From: Agromyces bracchium
GTDB lineage: Bacteria; Actinomycetota; Actinomycetes; Actinomycetales; Microbacteriaceae
Direction of reading: 5' to 3'
NCBI RefSeq assembly: GCF_009709675.1
Contig: NZ_WMLB01000042.1
Coordinates: 62,001 to 126,000 of the forward strand
DNA: 64,000 nucleotides
The notes below the pieces were generated by a model. It saw nothing but the letters and a program-made list of their open reading frames with translations, was not told the origin of the DNA and searched no databases. How positions within the stretch are numbered: the first letter of the stretch is position 1; the number at the start of each line of letters is the position of its first letter. Made by a program: the position numbers and the translations under genes. Positions 24,725-33,547 of the stretch are shown in pieces.

Positions 24725-26077
24725 TCAGGGCAGGCGGTCGGTGCCGCGGTCGCGGCGTCGCGATCGGGGCTCGTCGAGGCCGACGTGGATGCGCGTGCGA
24801 CGTCGCTCGATGACGATGAACAGGCTGCCGAGCGCCCACAGCGGCAGCTGCGTCAGGAACGCGATGCGGAACGCGTCGAGCGTGTACGTCGCGGGCGTGC
24901 CCGCGCCCTGCGCGTCCATCGCGATGCCGATCAGGAGGATGGCGAGGAGCGCCGCGAGGAAGCCGCCCACGTTCGTGATGCCCGTCGCGGTGCTCAGGCG
25001 ATGGCTCGGATTGAAGGTGCGCGCGTGGTCGAAGCCGATCATCGATCCAGGGCCGCCGGTGCTCATCGCGAACGCGAGGGCGAAGAGCAGCCAGAGCGGC
25101 GCCGGCCCCGGCCAGAGGATCACGGCGAGCCATGCGACGACCTGGATGCCGATCACAGGGAGCACGAGCAGGCGCGAGCGGTTGGTGGGATGGCGGATCG
25201 AGAGCGCCCCGATCACTGGGCCGACGAGGATGCCGAAGACGACGTAGACCGTGAACAGGAGCGACGCCATCGCCGGCGTGAGGCCCTCGCCGACGGTGAG
25301 GAACGGGAAGCCCCAGAGCAGCACGAAGGCGGTGCCCGAGAACGGGGTCGTGAAGTGCGACCAGAACGCCAGCCGGGTGCCCGGGTGCGCCCACGACTCG
25401 CGGAAGCCCTGTCGGAGGTCGGCGGACGAGCGGACGACGTGGATGGCACCCGTGACCGTGTCGACCGAGACGTCCTCGACGCGACCCGGTGGTCGGTTGC
25501 GGATCACCGCGAACGTCAGCACGGTGAACAGCGCGCCGAGGCCCGCGAGCGAACCGAACGCGATGGTCCAGCTCGTCGCGTGCAGCAGGGCGGCGAGCGG
25601 CAGCACCGCGAGGATCTGCCCCGACTGCCCGACGAGCCCCGTCACCTGGACCATGAGCGGCGCCTGGCGCTCGGGGAACCAGACCGCGATCACGCGGAGC
25701 ACGCTCGGGAAGACCGCCGCGTCGCCCGCGCCGAGCAGCATGCGGGCGAAGATCGCCCAGCCCACGTCGGGCGCGAAGGCGAGCACGAGCTGGCCGACCG
25801 CCATGAGGGCCATGCCCACGGTGATGATCGGTCGCGCGCCGAACCGGTCGAGCAGGAGGCCCACCGGGATCTGCATGCCGCCGTAGACCGCGAGCTGGAT
25901 CACGGCGAACATCGACAGCGTGGACGCGTCGGCGTCGAACCGCACCGCGGCGTCGACGCCGACCGCCGAGAGCGACGAGCGGTTCGTGACCGAGACGATG
26001 TAGGCCGTCACCCCGACACCCCATACCAGCCACAGGCGCCACGTCGGGGCGATGGGGAGCGGGGTGGGGATCGTCAC
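24725..26077 (-). CDS. MFS transporter
   Basis: A 450-aa permease with about 12 membrane helices and the MFS loop 2-3 motif LLDRFGARPIIT (near residue 74). It resembles the nitrate/oxalate or sugar-phosphate groups of MFS proteins in having a short N-terminus and a charged C-terminus (RRRTRIHVGLDEPRSRRRDRG). The substrate cannot be assigned. The GTG start (26077) lies 9 nt after TAGCCT. It is followed by mak after 89 bp, but mak seems to have its own promoter. Confidence 0.8.
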   Translation of the reverse strand: MTIPTPLPIAPTWRLWLVWGVGVTAYIVSVTNRSSLSAVGVDAAVRFDADASTLSMFAVIQLAVYGGMQIPVGLLLDRFGARPIITVGMALMAVGQLVLAFAPDVGWAIFARMLLGAGDAAVFPSVLRVIAVWFPERQAPLMVQVTGLVGQSGQILAVLPLAALLHATSWTIAFGSLAGLGALFTVLTFAVIRNRPPGRVEDVSVDTVTGAIHVVRSSADLRQGFRESWAHPGTRLAFWSHFTTPFSGTAFVLLWGFPFLTVGEGLTPAMASLLFTVYVVFGILVGPVIGALSIRHPTNRSRLLVLPVIGIQVVAWLAVILWPGPAPLWLLFALAFAMSTGGPGSMIGFDHARTFNPSHRLSTATGITNVGGFLAALLAILLIGIAMDAQGAGTPATYTLDAFRIAFLTQLPLWALGSLFIVIERRRTRIHVGLDEPRSRRRDRGTDRLP

Positions 26078-26118
26078 GGCCCTTCGAGGCTACCCTGCGG
26101 CCGGGTGCCGGACGCGAC

Positions 26119-26155
26119 GGAGCCCGGGGCCGGATTGCGTCCGATCCCGGGCTCC
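26119..26155 (-). terminator. Terminator of the ABC exporter operon
   Basis: GGAGCCCGGG (26119-26128) and CCCGGGCTCC (26146-26155) pair perfectly, with an inner CGGA/TCCG stem. The hairpin starts 11 bp past the stop codon of the second ABC gene on the minus strand. Confidence 0.75.
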
Positions 26156-26166
26156 GAGCGCGTCGA

Positions 26167-28311
26167 TCAGTTCACGGGTGCGTCGGCCGACGCCTCCTCG
26201 GCGCCGCCGTCGAACCCGAGCGCCGCCTCGCCGGGCGTGCCGACCGAGGCCTCGGCCTCCATCGCGAGTTCGGCGTCGACGTCGTACGCCGCCTGCTCGA
26301 ACTGCGAGTTGTAGAGGCGGTAGTAGGCGCCCTTCGCCGCGATGAGCTCGTCGTGCGTGCCCTGTTCGACGATGTCGCCGTGCTCCATCACGAGGATGAG
26401 GTCGGCGTCGCGGATCGTCGAGAGGCGGTGCGCGATGACGAAGGACGTGCGCCCCTCGCGAAGCGCCGCCATCGCGTGCTGCAGCAGCAGCTCGGTGCGC
26501 GTGTCGACCGAGCTCGTCGCCTCGTCGAGGATCAGCACGCTCGGCTGCGCGACGAAGGCGCGCGCGATCGTGATGAGCTGCTTCTCGCCGGCCGAGACGT
26601 TCGAGGCGTCCTCGTCGAGGACCGTGTCGTACCCGTCGGGCAGCGAGTGCACGAACCGGTCGACGTAGGTCGCGCGCGCTGCGGCGACGATCTCGTCGTC
26701 GGTCGCGGTCTGCCGGCCGTAGCGGATGTTCTCGCGGATCGTGCCGCCGAACAGCCACGGGTCCTGGAGCACCATGCCGGTGCGGGCGCGCACGTCGTGG
26801 CGCGTGAGCTCGGCGATGTCCTGGCCGTCGATGAGGATGCGGCCGCCGCCGAGCTCGTAGAACCGCATGACGAGGTTCACGAGCGTCGTCTTGCCGGCGC
26901 CGGTGGGGCCGACGATGGCGACGGTCTGGCCCGGCTCGACCCGGAACGACAGGTCGCGGATGAGCGGGCGGTCGGGGGTGTACGAGAACGAGACGTGGTC
27001 GAACTCGATGACACCGCGGCCGTCGACCGGTGCGGGCGAGTCGGCGGCGTCGGCCTCCTCCTCGTCGGCGTCGAGCAGTTCGAACACCCGCTCGGCCGAG
27101 GCCGTGCCGGACTGCACCACGGCGGCCATGCCGCCGAGCTGCGAGAGCGGCTGCGTGAACTGCTGCGAGTACTGGATGAACGCCTGGACGTCGCCGAGCC
27201 GGAGCTGGCCGCCGGCGACCATGAGCCCGCCGAGCACCGCGATGCCGACGTAGGTGAGGTTCCCGACGAACATCATGCCCGGCATGATGATGCCGGCGAG
27301 GAACTGCGCCTTGAATGCGGCCTCGTAGAGCTCCTCGTTCTCCGCGCGGAACTTCTCGCTCGCGTCCTGCTCGCGGCCGAACACCTTGACGAGCGCGTGG
27401 CCCGAGAACGACTCCTCGACGCGCGCGTTGAGGCGCCCGACCTTGCGCCACTGGATGCCGAACGCCGCCTGCGACTTCGGCCCGATGACGCCGAAGATGA
27501 CGGCCATGAGGGGCAGCGCGACGAGCGCGACGAGCGAGAGCTGCCACGAGATCGAGAACATCATGACGAGCACGCCGATGACGGTGAGGATGCTCGTCAA
27601 CGCGCTCGAGAGCGACTGCTGCATCGTCTGGGTGATGTTGTCGATGTCGTTCGTGACGCGCGAGATGAGCTCGCCGCGTTGAGTGCGGTCGAAGTAGCTG
27701 AGCGGCAGGCGGTGGACCTTCGCCTCGACCTGCTCGCGCAGGCCGTACATCGCGCGGACCATGATCACGTTGATGACGTAGCCCTGGATCCACGACAGGA
27801 TCGACGCCACCACGTAGAGCAGCAGCACGATGACGACGAGCTGGCTGAGCCGCACGAAGTCGATGCCCTCGCCCGGCGTCAGCGTCGCGGCACCCACGAT
27901 GTTGGCGAGGTCGTCCTGGCCTGCTGCGCGCAGCTGCTCGACGACCTGCTGCTGGGTCACTCCCTCGGGCAGCTGCAGCGAGATCCAGCCCTCGAAGATG
28001 ACGTTCGTCGCCTCGCCGAGCACCTTGGGTGCGATCACGGTGAGCACGACGCCGATGGCGCCGAGGAGCGAGACGAACGCGAACGACCACTTCCACGGTG
28101 CGAGGAGCCCGAGCATGCGTCGGAAGCTGCGACCGAAGTCCGAGGCCTTGCCCGGTGCCACCGAATCCCACGATCCGGAGTTGATGCGCGCCTCCTCGGC
28201 GAGCTGCTGCTCCTCGAGCTGCTCGAGGGTGGGCTGCTGCGCCTCCTGCGCCGCCGCCTCGGCCCGGCTCCGGCCGCCGCGGCCCTTGGGGGTGCTGGTG
28301 TCGCGGCTCAT
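26167..28311 (-). CDS. ABC exporter half-transporter, catalytic subunit
   Basis: A 714-aa half-transporter: a charged N-terminal extension of about 75 residues, six membrane helices, and a nucleotide-binding domain with Walker A GPTGAGKTT, signature VSAGEKQL (deviating from LSGGQ), Walker B LILDEATSSVD with the catalytic glutamate, and an H-loop AHRLSTI. It overlaps the stop of the upstream subunit gene by 4 bp (ATGA), so the two are translationally coupled. It should pair with that subunit in the inner membrane to export lipids, drugs or peptides; the cargo is unknown. The C-terminal 45 residues are acidic. Confidence 0.9.
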   Translation of the reverse strand: MSRDTSTPKGRGGRSRAEAAAQEAQQPTLEQLEEQQLAEEARINSGSWDSVAPGKASDFGRSFRRMLGLLAPWKWSFAFVSLLGAIGVVLTVIAPKVLGEATNVIFEGWISLQLPEGVTQQQVVEQLRAAGQDDLANIVGAATLTPGEGIDFVRLSQLVVIVLLLYVVASILSWIQGYVINVIMVRAMYGLREQVEAKVHRLPLSYFDRTQRGELISRVTNDIDNITQTMQQSLSSALTSILTVIGVLVMMFSISWQLSLVALVALPLMAVIFGVIGPKSQAAFGIQWRKVGRLNARVEESFSGHALVKVFGREQDASEKFRAENEELYEAAFKAQFLAGIIMPGMMFVGNLTYVGIAVLGGLMVAGGQLRLGDVQAFIQYSQQFTQPLSQLGGMAAVVQSGTASAERVFELLDADEEEADAADSPAPVDGRGVIEFDHVSFSYTPDRPLIRDLSFRVEPGQTVAIVGPTGAGKTTLVNLVMRFYELGGGRILIDGQDIAELTRHDVRARTGMVLQDPWLFGGTIRENIRYGRQTATDDEIVAAARATYVDRFVHSLPDGYDTVLDEDASNVSAGEKQLITIARAFVAQPSVLILDEATSSVDTRTELLLQHAMAALREGRTSFVIAHRLSTIRDADLILVMEHGDIVEQGTHDELIAAKGAYYRLYNSQFEQAAYDVDAELAMEAEASVGTPGEAALGFDGGAEEASADAPVN

Positions 28312-30041
28312 GCCTGGGTCTCCACTCCGAGCTGGGATTCGACGATCTCGCGGTAGGTCTGGCAGGTCGCGACGAGTTCGTCGTGCCGGCCGAGGCCGAC
28401 GACGCGGCCGTCTTCGAGGACGACGATGCGGTCGGCGTCGGTGATGGTCGAGACGCGCTGGGCGACGACGACCTTGGTCACCTCGGGCAGCTCTCGCCAG
28501 AGCGCCTGCCTCAACCTCGCGTCGGTCGTGAGGTCGAGCGCCGAGAACGAGTCGTCGAACACGAGGATCTCGGGTCGGTGCACGATCGCGCGTGCGATCG
28601 CGAGCCGCTGGCGCTGCCCGCCCGAGACGTTGGTGCCGCCCTGCGAGATGCGGGCGTCGAGCCCACCCTCCATCGCGGCGACGAAGTCGCGGCCCTGGGC
28701 GATCTCGAGGGCGTGCCAGAGCTCCTCGTCGGTGGCCTCCTCGCGGCCGAACCGCAGGTTCGACGCGACGGTGCCGGCGAAGAGGAACGGCCGCTGCGGC
28801 ACGAGTCCGATCGTCTTCCAGAGCTCGTCGAGGTCGGCCTCGCGCACGTCGGTGCCGTTCACGAGCACCGCCCCGCCGGTCACGTCGAACAGGCGCGGCA
28901 GGAGGGAGACGAGCGTCGTCTTGCCCGCGCCGGTCGAGCCGACGATCGCCACGGTCTCGCCGCGGTCGGCGCGGAACGACACGCCCTCGACGACCGCGTG
29001 CTCGGCGCCGGGGTAGGCGAACGCGACGTCGCGGAACTCGACCGTGCCGGGTGCGGGGAACTCGGCGACCGGGTGCTCGGGGCGCGGCAGCGTGGTCTCG
29101 GTCGCGAGCACCTCGCCGATGCGCTCGGCCGAGACGGCCGCGCGCGGGATCATGATCGTCGTGAAGGCGGCCATGAGCACGCCGCCGAGGATCACGCCCA
29201 CGTACTGCATGAACGCGAACAGCGTGCCGACCTGCACGTTGCCGGCGTCGACCTCGGTCGCGCCGAACCAGATCACGCCGATCACAGTGAGGTTCAGCAC
29301 GAGCATGAACAGCGGGAACAGCGTGATGAACAGGGTGCCGACGCGGCGGCCGACATCCATGATGTCGTGGTTGGCGCCCTCGAAGCGCTCCTGCTCGATG
29401 GGCTCGCGCACGAACGCGCGCACGACCCGGATGCCGGTCAGCTGCTCGCGCAGGATCCGGTTCACGGCGTCGAGGCGCTTCTGGTAGCTGCGGAACAGCG
29501 GCACCATCCGGCTGATGACGAGTCCGGCGACCACGAGGATCGTGAGCACCGACACCCAGATCAGCCAGCTCAGCCCGACGTCCTGCTGCAGCGCCATGAT
29601 GATGCCGCCGACGGCCATGAGCGGCGCGCTCACGAGCATCGTCGCACCGGTCATCGCGAGCATCTGCACCTGCTGCACGTCGTTGGTGTTGCGGGTGATC
29701 AGCGAACCCGGCCCGTACTGCGAGACCTCGCGCTCGCTGAACGCGCTCACCTTGTCGAAGACGTCGTTGCGGATGTCGCGGCCGACGCGCATCGCCGCCT
29801 TGGCCGCGAAGTACGTGGCGATGATCGCCGCGACGATCTGCCCGAGCGAGATCGCGAGCATGAACGTGCCGGTCGACCAGATGAACGCGGTGTCGCCCTT
29901 CGAGACGCCCTCGTCGATGATGTCGGCGTTGAGGCTCGGGAGATAGAGCGTCGCGAGCACCGAGATGAACTGGAACAGCAGCACACCGGCGATGAGCCAC
30001 CGGTAGGGCTTCAGGTAGCGGATGAGGAGTCGTCCGAGCAT
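28308..30041 (-). CDS. ABC exporter half-transporter, degenerate-site subunit
   Basis: A 577-aa half-transporter with six membrane helices and a nucleotide-binding domain: Walker A GSTGAGKTT, canonical signature VSGGQRQR, Walker B EILVFDDSFSALD with aspartate in place of the catalytic glutamate, and glutamine replacing the H-loop histidine (VVAQRVSTI). These changes are the mark of the non-catalytic site in heterodimeric exporters such as TM287/288 and BmrCD. The deviating signature of the partner completes the degenerate site. ATG 30041 is preceded by GGAGA. The upstream gap 30042-30304 shows no other gene or clear promoter. Confidence 0.9.
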   Translation of the reverse strand: MLGRLLIRYLKPYRWLIAGVLLFQFISVLATLYLPSLNADIIDEGVSKGDTAFIWSTGTFMLAISLGQIVAAIIATYFAAKAAMRVGRDIRNDVFDKVSAFSEREVSQYGPGSLITRNTNDVQQVQMLAMTGATMLVSAPLMAVGGIIMALQQDVGLSWLIWVSVLTILVVAGLVISRMVPLFRSYQKRLDAVNRILREQLTGIRVVRAFVREPIEQERFEGANHDIMDVGRRVGTLFITLFPLFMLVLNLTVIGVIWFGATEVDAGNVQVGTLFAFMQYVGVILGGVLMAAFTTIMIPRAAVSAERIGEVLATETTLPRPEHPVAEFPAPGTVEFRDVAFAYPGAEHAVVEGVSFRADRGETVAIVGSTGAGKTTLVSLLPRLFDVTGGAVLVNGTDVREADLDELWKTIGLVPQRPFLFAGTVASNLRFGREEATDEELWHALEIAQGRDFVAAMEGGLDARISQGGTNVSGGQRQRLAIARAIVHRPEILVFDDSFSALDLTTDARLRQALWRELPEVTKVVVAQRVSTITDADRIVVLEDGRVVGLGRHDELVATCQTYREIVESQLGVETQA

Positions 30042-30304
30042 GATTCTCCGCGGCGAGGTGCAAACGGGGTGTGCGAACGCGGGATGCCGCGTCGTCCGGG
30101 CTCGGGTCGCCGCCCGAGTCGCATCGTCAAGTCTGCATCCAAGCGGATGCCACCGACATCCGTCGGGCGGCGGATATCGCTCACGGCGGAATCGAATCGG
30201 AGGGAATGGTCCGGGCCGGTGGCCGACGATGGCCGACGTCGTCGGACCGGACATGATGATGGGACGCGCACCCCCGCGATGCACGCCCCATCAGTCCATG
30301 GCCG

Positions 30305-30478
30305 CTACGAGCGGAAGGCGTCCTTCACGTTCTCGCCGGCCTGCTTGAGGTTGGCCGCGGTCTGGTCCCGGCGGCCCTCGGCTTCGAGGCGCTCGTCGTC
30401 GGTCGCCTTGCCGGCGGCCTCCTTGGCCTTGCCCTTGAGTTCCTCGGCCTTGTTGCCGATCTTGTCGGACTCACCCAT
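30305..30478 (-). CDS. CsbD family stress protein
   Basis: A 57-aa protein with the CsbD pattern: MGESDKIGNKAEELKGKAKE at the start, GKATDDERLEAEGRRDQT in the middle and an LKQAGENVKDAF end. It is small, charged and helical. CsbD-like proteins are abundant stress-induced proteins of unknown mechanism, under SigB control in Bacillus. The ATG has a strong GGAAGGGGG ribosome site. No SigB-type promoter was recognised upstream. Confidence 0.88.
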   Translation of the reverse strand: MGESDKIGNKAEELKGKAKEAAGKATDDERLEAEGRRDQTAANLKQAGENVKDAFRS

Positions 30479-30637
30479 TCGGGGCCCCCTTCCGATCGTG
30501 CGTCGCGTTCGGGTGCGACGTCGACGGCCACGCTACGTGCGCCCCGGCGATCGATCACAGCCCTTGTCAGGGGCGGATGCCTCTGCTAGTCGATCGACGC
30601 CCGGACGGCGTGCGGCGAGTGGCGCGAGCCGTCGTCG

Positions 30638-31168
30638 TCACAGCGGCCGCGTGAACCCCACGCGATGCTCGCCCGGCCCGTCGTAGTCGCGCCATGCGGG
30701 CACGCCGTCGATGATCGTGTCGCCCGTGAGCTCGAAGCCCATCGCGCGGTGGAAGTCCTGCGAGCGGACGTTCGGCGGCCCGGTGATCGCGTCGACCCTG
30801 CGGCATCCGCTCGCCCGCATCGCCTCGAAGAAGCGCTCGTAGAGGGTGCGCGCGAGCCCGGTGCGCCGCTGGTCGGGGCGAACGCCGACGAAGTGGATGT
30901 ACGCGACCTCCGGCTGCGACTGCGACCGGAAGCCGATGAGAAAGCCCGCCAGCTCGCCGCGCTCGTCCTCGACGATCGTCGACGTGTCGGCGAAGTGCTG
31001 GAAGAACAGCCGGGGGAGCAGCAGTGCGAGCCGGTCGGTGCCCGGCCGCTCCCACCACGGGCCGATCGCCGCGACCACCCGGGCGTGGTCGTCGACCGCG
31101 GCCCGGCGGAAGGTCAGGGTCGGATGCCGCGGGTCGGCGTCGAGGCGAGGGGCGGATGCGTCGCTCAT
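30638..31168 (-). CDS. GNAT family N-acetyltransferase
   Basis: A 176-aa acetyltransferase. FRRAAVDDHARVVAAIGPWW is the first strand and helix, AGFLIGFRSQSQPEVAYIHFVGVRPDQRRTGLARTLYERF carries the acetyl-CoA binding loop (RRTGLA), and HRAMGFELTGD is the usual final motif. The substrate is unknown. I chose ATG 31168 with GGAGGA upstream. It is the last gene of a three-gene set after TauE and DUF2510, 25 bp from the latter. Confidence 0.85.
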   Translation of the reverse strand: MSDASAPRLDADPRHPTLTFRRAAVDDHARVVAAIGPWWERPGTDRLALLLPRLFFQHFADTSTIVEDERGELAGFLIGFRSQSQPEVAYIHFVGVRPDQRRTGLARTLYERFFEAMRASGCRRVDAITGPPNVRSQDFHRAMGFELTGDTIIDGVPAWRDYDGPGEHRVGFTRPL

Positions 31169-31193
31169 GCGTCGATCCTCCGACACGGGCGGC

Positions 31194-31520
31194 TCAGCTC
31201 GCGAGCGCGATGCCGAGCGCCGTGCACGCGACGAACAGGGAGACCGCCGCGACCAGGGCGCCGGCCAGCGCGAGGCGGCGTGCGGCGTCCGCATGTCCGG
31301 CGGAGACGGCGCCCGGTGCCAGGGGGAGCGTCGTGTGGTCGGCGACGGCCTCGGGCAGTCGCGCCGTGAGGTGCAGGGCGGGCTCCGTCAGGGCTGCGCT
31401 CGGGGCGTGCGAGCCGGCCGCGGTGTGCGGCGTCCAGCCGGTGCCGTCCCAGTACCTGAGCGTCTGCGGTTCGGTCGGGTCGGGATGCCACCCGGCCGAC
31501 GCGGGTACTGCGGCGGTCAC
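31194..31520 (-). CDS. DUF2510 protein with C-terminal membrane helix
   Basis: A 108-aa protein starting with GTG 31520. The DUF2510 motif AGWHPDPTEPQTLRYWDGTGW lies at residues 9-29; a linker follows and then one hydrophobic helix (ALAGALVAAVSLFVACTALGIALA). This resembles actinobacterial membrane-anchored DUF2510 proteins of unknown role. Its start overlaps the stop of the tauE-like gene by 4 bp (GTGA), which indicates translational coupling. Confidence 0.78.
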   Translation of the reverse strand: MTAAVPASAGWHPDPTEPQTLRYWDGTGWTPHTAAGSHAPSAALTEPALHLTARLPEAVADHTTLPLAPGAVSAGHADAARRLALAGALVAAVSLFVACTALGIALAS

Positions 31521-32332
31521 GCCGCTCCGCGGCGGCGGGCCCGGACCGCCCGGACGGACAGCTGGGCGGCGGCCGCGACGAGCAGCGCGGCGAAGAGCCA
31601 TCCGCCCACCGCCGGAGGGATGAGGAACGCGAGCGCGACCCCCGGCAGCGCCGCGAGCGTCGCCGCGGCGCCCACGACGAGCGCGATGCGCAGGTCGACG
31701 AGACCGCCGCGGACGTTCTTCACCGACCCGCTGACGGCCGTGGGGATCATCGCGACGAGCGAGGTGCCGCGGGCGATCAGGTCGCCGAGGCCGAAGACCG
31801 TGATGAACGCCGGCACCATGATGAGTCCGCCGCCGACGCCGAACAGGCCCGACGCGATGCCGACGACGAGGCCGAGCGCGACGAGCCCGAGCGCGGGACC
31901 GGGCTCGAGCGGGACCGGGTCGGACGCGCGTTCCGGAGTGCCGAACGCGAGGCGGATCGCGACCACGACCAGCATCGCGATGAACAGCCACCGCAGCCAC
32001 TCGAGCGGGAGCCTCGCGAGCAGGGTCGCGCCGATCCATCCGCCGACGATGCCCCCGACCGCGACGAGCGCGGCGGCGACGAGGTCGACCTGGCCGTTGA
32101 CGAGGTACGCGATCGACCCCGCGAGCGCGGTCGGGACGATCGCGGCGAGCGAGGTCGCAGACGCACGGCGCTGGTCCATCCCCGCCAGCAGGATCAGGAG
32201 CGGGACCATGATGATGCCGCCGCCGACTCCGAAGAGACCCGAGAGCAGCCCGCCGAGCACGCCGACGAGCGCGAGTCGCCAGACCGCGGGGGCGGGCGCG
32301 GATGCTTCGGGCTCGGGTGCGGGGGTCGGCAC
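31517..32332 (-). CDS. TauE/SafE family sulfite exporter-like permease
   Basis: A 271-aa membrane protein with an internal duplication typical of TauE/SafE: LLSGLFGVGGGIIMVPLLILL and a matching IASGLFGVGGGLIMVPAFITV, each with four membrane helices. Family members export sulfite, sulfonates or organic anions; the substrate here is not known. The GTG start (32332) lies 6 nt after TAGAGT on the minus strand, suggesting a leaderless mRNA. It is the first gene of the TauE-DUF2510-GNAT set. Confidence 0.87.
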   Translation of the reverse strand: MPTPAPEPEASAPAPAVWRLALVGVLGGLLSGLFGVGGGIIMVPLLILLAGMDQRRASATSLAAIVPTALAGSIAYLVNGQVDLVAAALVAVGGIVGGWIGATLLARLPLEWLRWLFIAMLVVVAIRLAFGTPERASDPVPLEPGPALGLVALGLVVGIASGLFGVGGGLIMVPAFITVFGLGDLIARGTSLVAMIPTAVSGSVKNVRGGLVDLRIALVVGAAATLAALPGVALAFLIPPAVGGWLFAALLVAAAAQLSVRAVRARRRGAA

Positions 32333-32437
32333 CCGGTCACTCTAGCGGCGGCATCGGCCCCGATCGGACGGGGACCGGTCCCCATGCGAGCGTGACGCCG
32401 GGTCTCCGGGCTCCTGTGCAGTGGCGCGGGAATCCGC

Positions 32438-32666
32438 TACGCTCGAAGTTCCTCCACATACGCGGGCGCCCGCCCGTATCACGATCGATTGCCCGGAGGC
32501 GGCACGTTCCGCAGGCATGACCCGAGACCGAGGGCAGCGCGTGCGACGCACGGCCGGCCCCTCGGACCACCGCCCGTCGGCATCCGCCGTCGGGCCTGCG
32601 GACGGCCGCACGGCCGAACGTGACGGGCCGAACCGTTCGGCCCGATCGAACGAAGGACACAGCAGC
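32438..32666 (+). promoter_or_regulatory. Promoter and long leader of the cold-shock gene
   Basis: The stretch 32333-32666 holds no gene. TACGCT (32438-32443) is a plausible -10 box, giving a leader of over 200 nt. Within it GCGG/CCGC at about 32501-32514 and the palindrome CGGGCCGAAC-C-GTTCGGCCCG (32624-32644), just before the GAAGGA ribosome site, can form RNA hairpins. Long structured leaders are a known feature of cold-shock mRNAs. Confidence 0.5.
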
Positions 32667-32870
32667 ATGGCAACCGGAACCGTCAAGTGGTTCAACGCCG
32701 AAAAGGGCTTCGGCTTCATCGCTCCCTCCGACGGGAGCCCCGACGTCTTCGCGCACTTCAGCGCCATCACGGGCAGCGGCTACCGCTCGCTCGAGGAGGG
32801 CCAGAACGTCGAGTTCGACGTGGTCCAGGGCCAGAAGGGCCTCCAGGCCGAGAACATCCGCGCGATCTGA
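32667..32870 (+). CDS. Cold-shock protein, CspA family
   Basis: A 67-aa single cold-shock domain: [20 protein letters not shown] carries RNP-1 (KGFGFI) and DVFAHFSAI carries RNP-2 (VFAHF). It should bind single-stranded RNA or DNA and act as an RNA chaperone. Length is standard. The ATG follows GAAGGA. It ends with a strong terminator, so it is monocistronic. Confidence 0.95.
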   Translation: MATGTVKWFNAEKGFGFIAPSDGSPDVFAHFSAITGSGYRSLEEGQNVEFDVVQGQKGLQAENIRAI

Positions 32871-32904
32871 TCGCGCGCGGGCAAATCCGCCCGCACCTCC
32901 CGGA

Positions 32905-32934
32905 CGCCGGGTCGGAGCATGCTCCGGCCCGGCG
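32905..32934 (+). terminator. Terminator of the cold-shock gene
   Basis: CGCCGGGTCGGAGCA (32905-32919) pairs with 32920-32934 over 15 bp with one G-U pair, beginning 35 bp past the stop. Confidence 0.65.
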
Positions 32935-32972
32935 TTCGCCGTTCCCGCGGCGCGCGCGACCGCGGCGCGCGC

Positions 32973-33401
32973 TCAGCCCTCGGTCGGCGCGGCCTGGCCG
33001 ATGTTCACCATCCACTGCACGCCGAACTTGTCGTTCAGCATGCCGAAGGCGTCGCCCCAGGGCGACGGCTCGAGCGGCAGGACGACCCTGCCGCCCTCGG
33101 CGAGGCCCTCCCAGTAGCCGCGAAGCGTCGCCTCGTCCTCCGGCCCGCCGCTCAGGGACACCGCGAAGTTGGTGCCCGCCTCGTAGGGCATTTCGTTCGG
33201 GGTGTCGGCGCCCATGAGCGTGAGCCGGCCGGCCGTGAGCTGGCCGTGCATGATCTTGTCGGCCTCCGCCTCCTCGTCGCCCTGGCCGAAGTCGGCGAAC
33301 GTGCTGAGGGTCAGCCCGCCGCCCAGCACGGACTGGTAGAACTCCATCGCCTCGCGCGCCTGGTCGCGGAAGCTGAGGTACGGGTTGAGCGTGACGGACA
33401 T
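32973..33401 (-). CDS. VOC family protein (PhnB-like)
   Basis: A 142-aa single-domain protein of the vicinal oxygen chelate superfamily, PhnB-like branch: TLNPYLSFRDQAREAMEFYQSVLGG at the start, GADTPNEMPYEAGTNFAVSLSG in the middle and PWGDAFGMLNDKFGVQWMVNI at the end. PhnB-like proteins are of unknown activity. The ATG at 33401 has AAGGAG upstream. It diverges from the ArsR-SRPBCC-VOC operon and could share its regulator. Confidence 0.85.
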   Translation of the reverse strand: MSVTLNPYLSFRDQAREAMEFYQSVLGGGLTLSTFADFGQGDEEAEADKIMHGQLTAGRLTLMGADTPNEMPYEAGTNFAVSLSGGPEDEATLRGYWEGLAEGGRVVLPLEPSPWGDAFGMLNDKFGVQWMVNIGQAAPTEG

Positions 33402-33482
33402 GGCGTCTCCTTGCGTCGTGGGCGGGCCGGTGCCGTCCCGCAGGCCGATCATGCACCCGGCGGGTGACATCCGCGAGAGCCC

Positions 33483-33543
33483 TTGACGTGCTGGATGGAC
33501 CGGCGTACGTTAACAACCATCTAGTTGATCAAGCGATTGGTTG
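33483..33543 (+). promoter_or_regulatory. Promoter and operator of the ArsR operon
   Basis: TTGACG (33483-33488), a 17-bp spacer and TACGTT (33506-33511) form a good housekeeping promoter. Just downstream, CAACCAT and ATTGGTTG flank a perfect TTGATCAA palindrome (33525-33532). The symmetry and AT-rich composition stand out from the surrounding DNA and fit an ArsR autorepressor site covering the transcription start. Confidence 0.65.
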
Positions 33544-33547
33544 AATA

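Noticed and set aside
26167-30063. A single 1298-aa frame spanning both ABC half-transporters, suggesting a fusion
   Set aside because: The upstream part of that frame is a shadow; the first subunit is encoded in another frame with its own stop and a 4-bp ATGA overlap.
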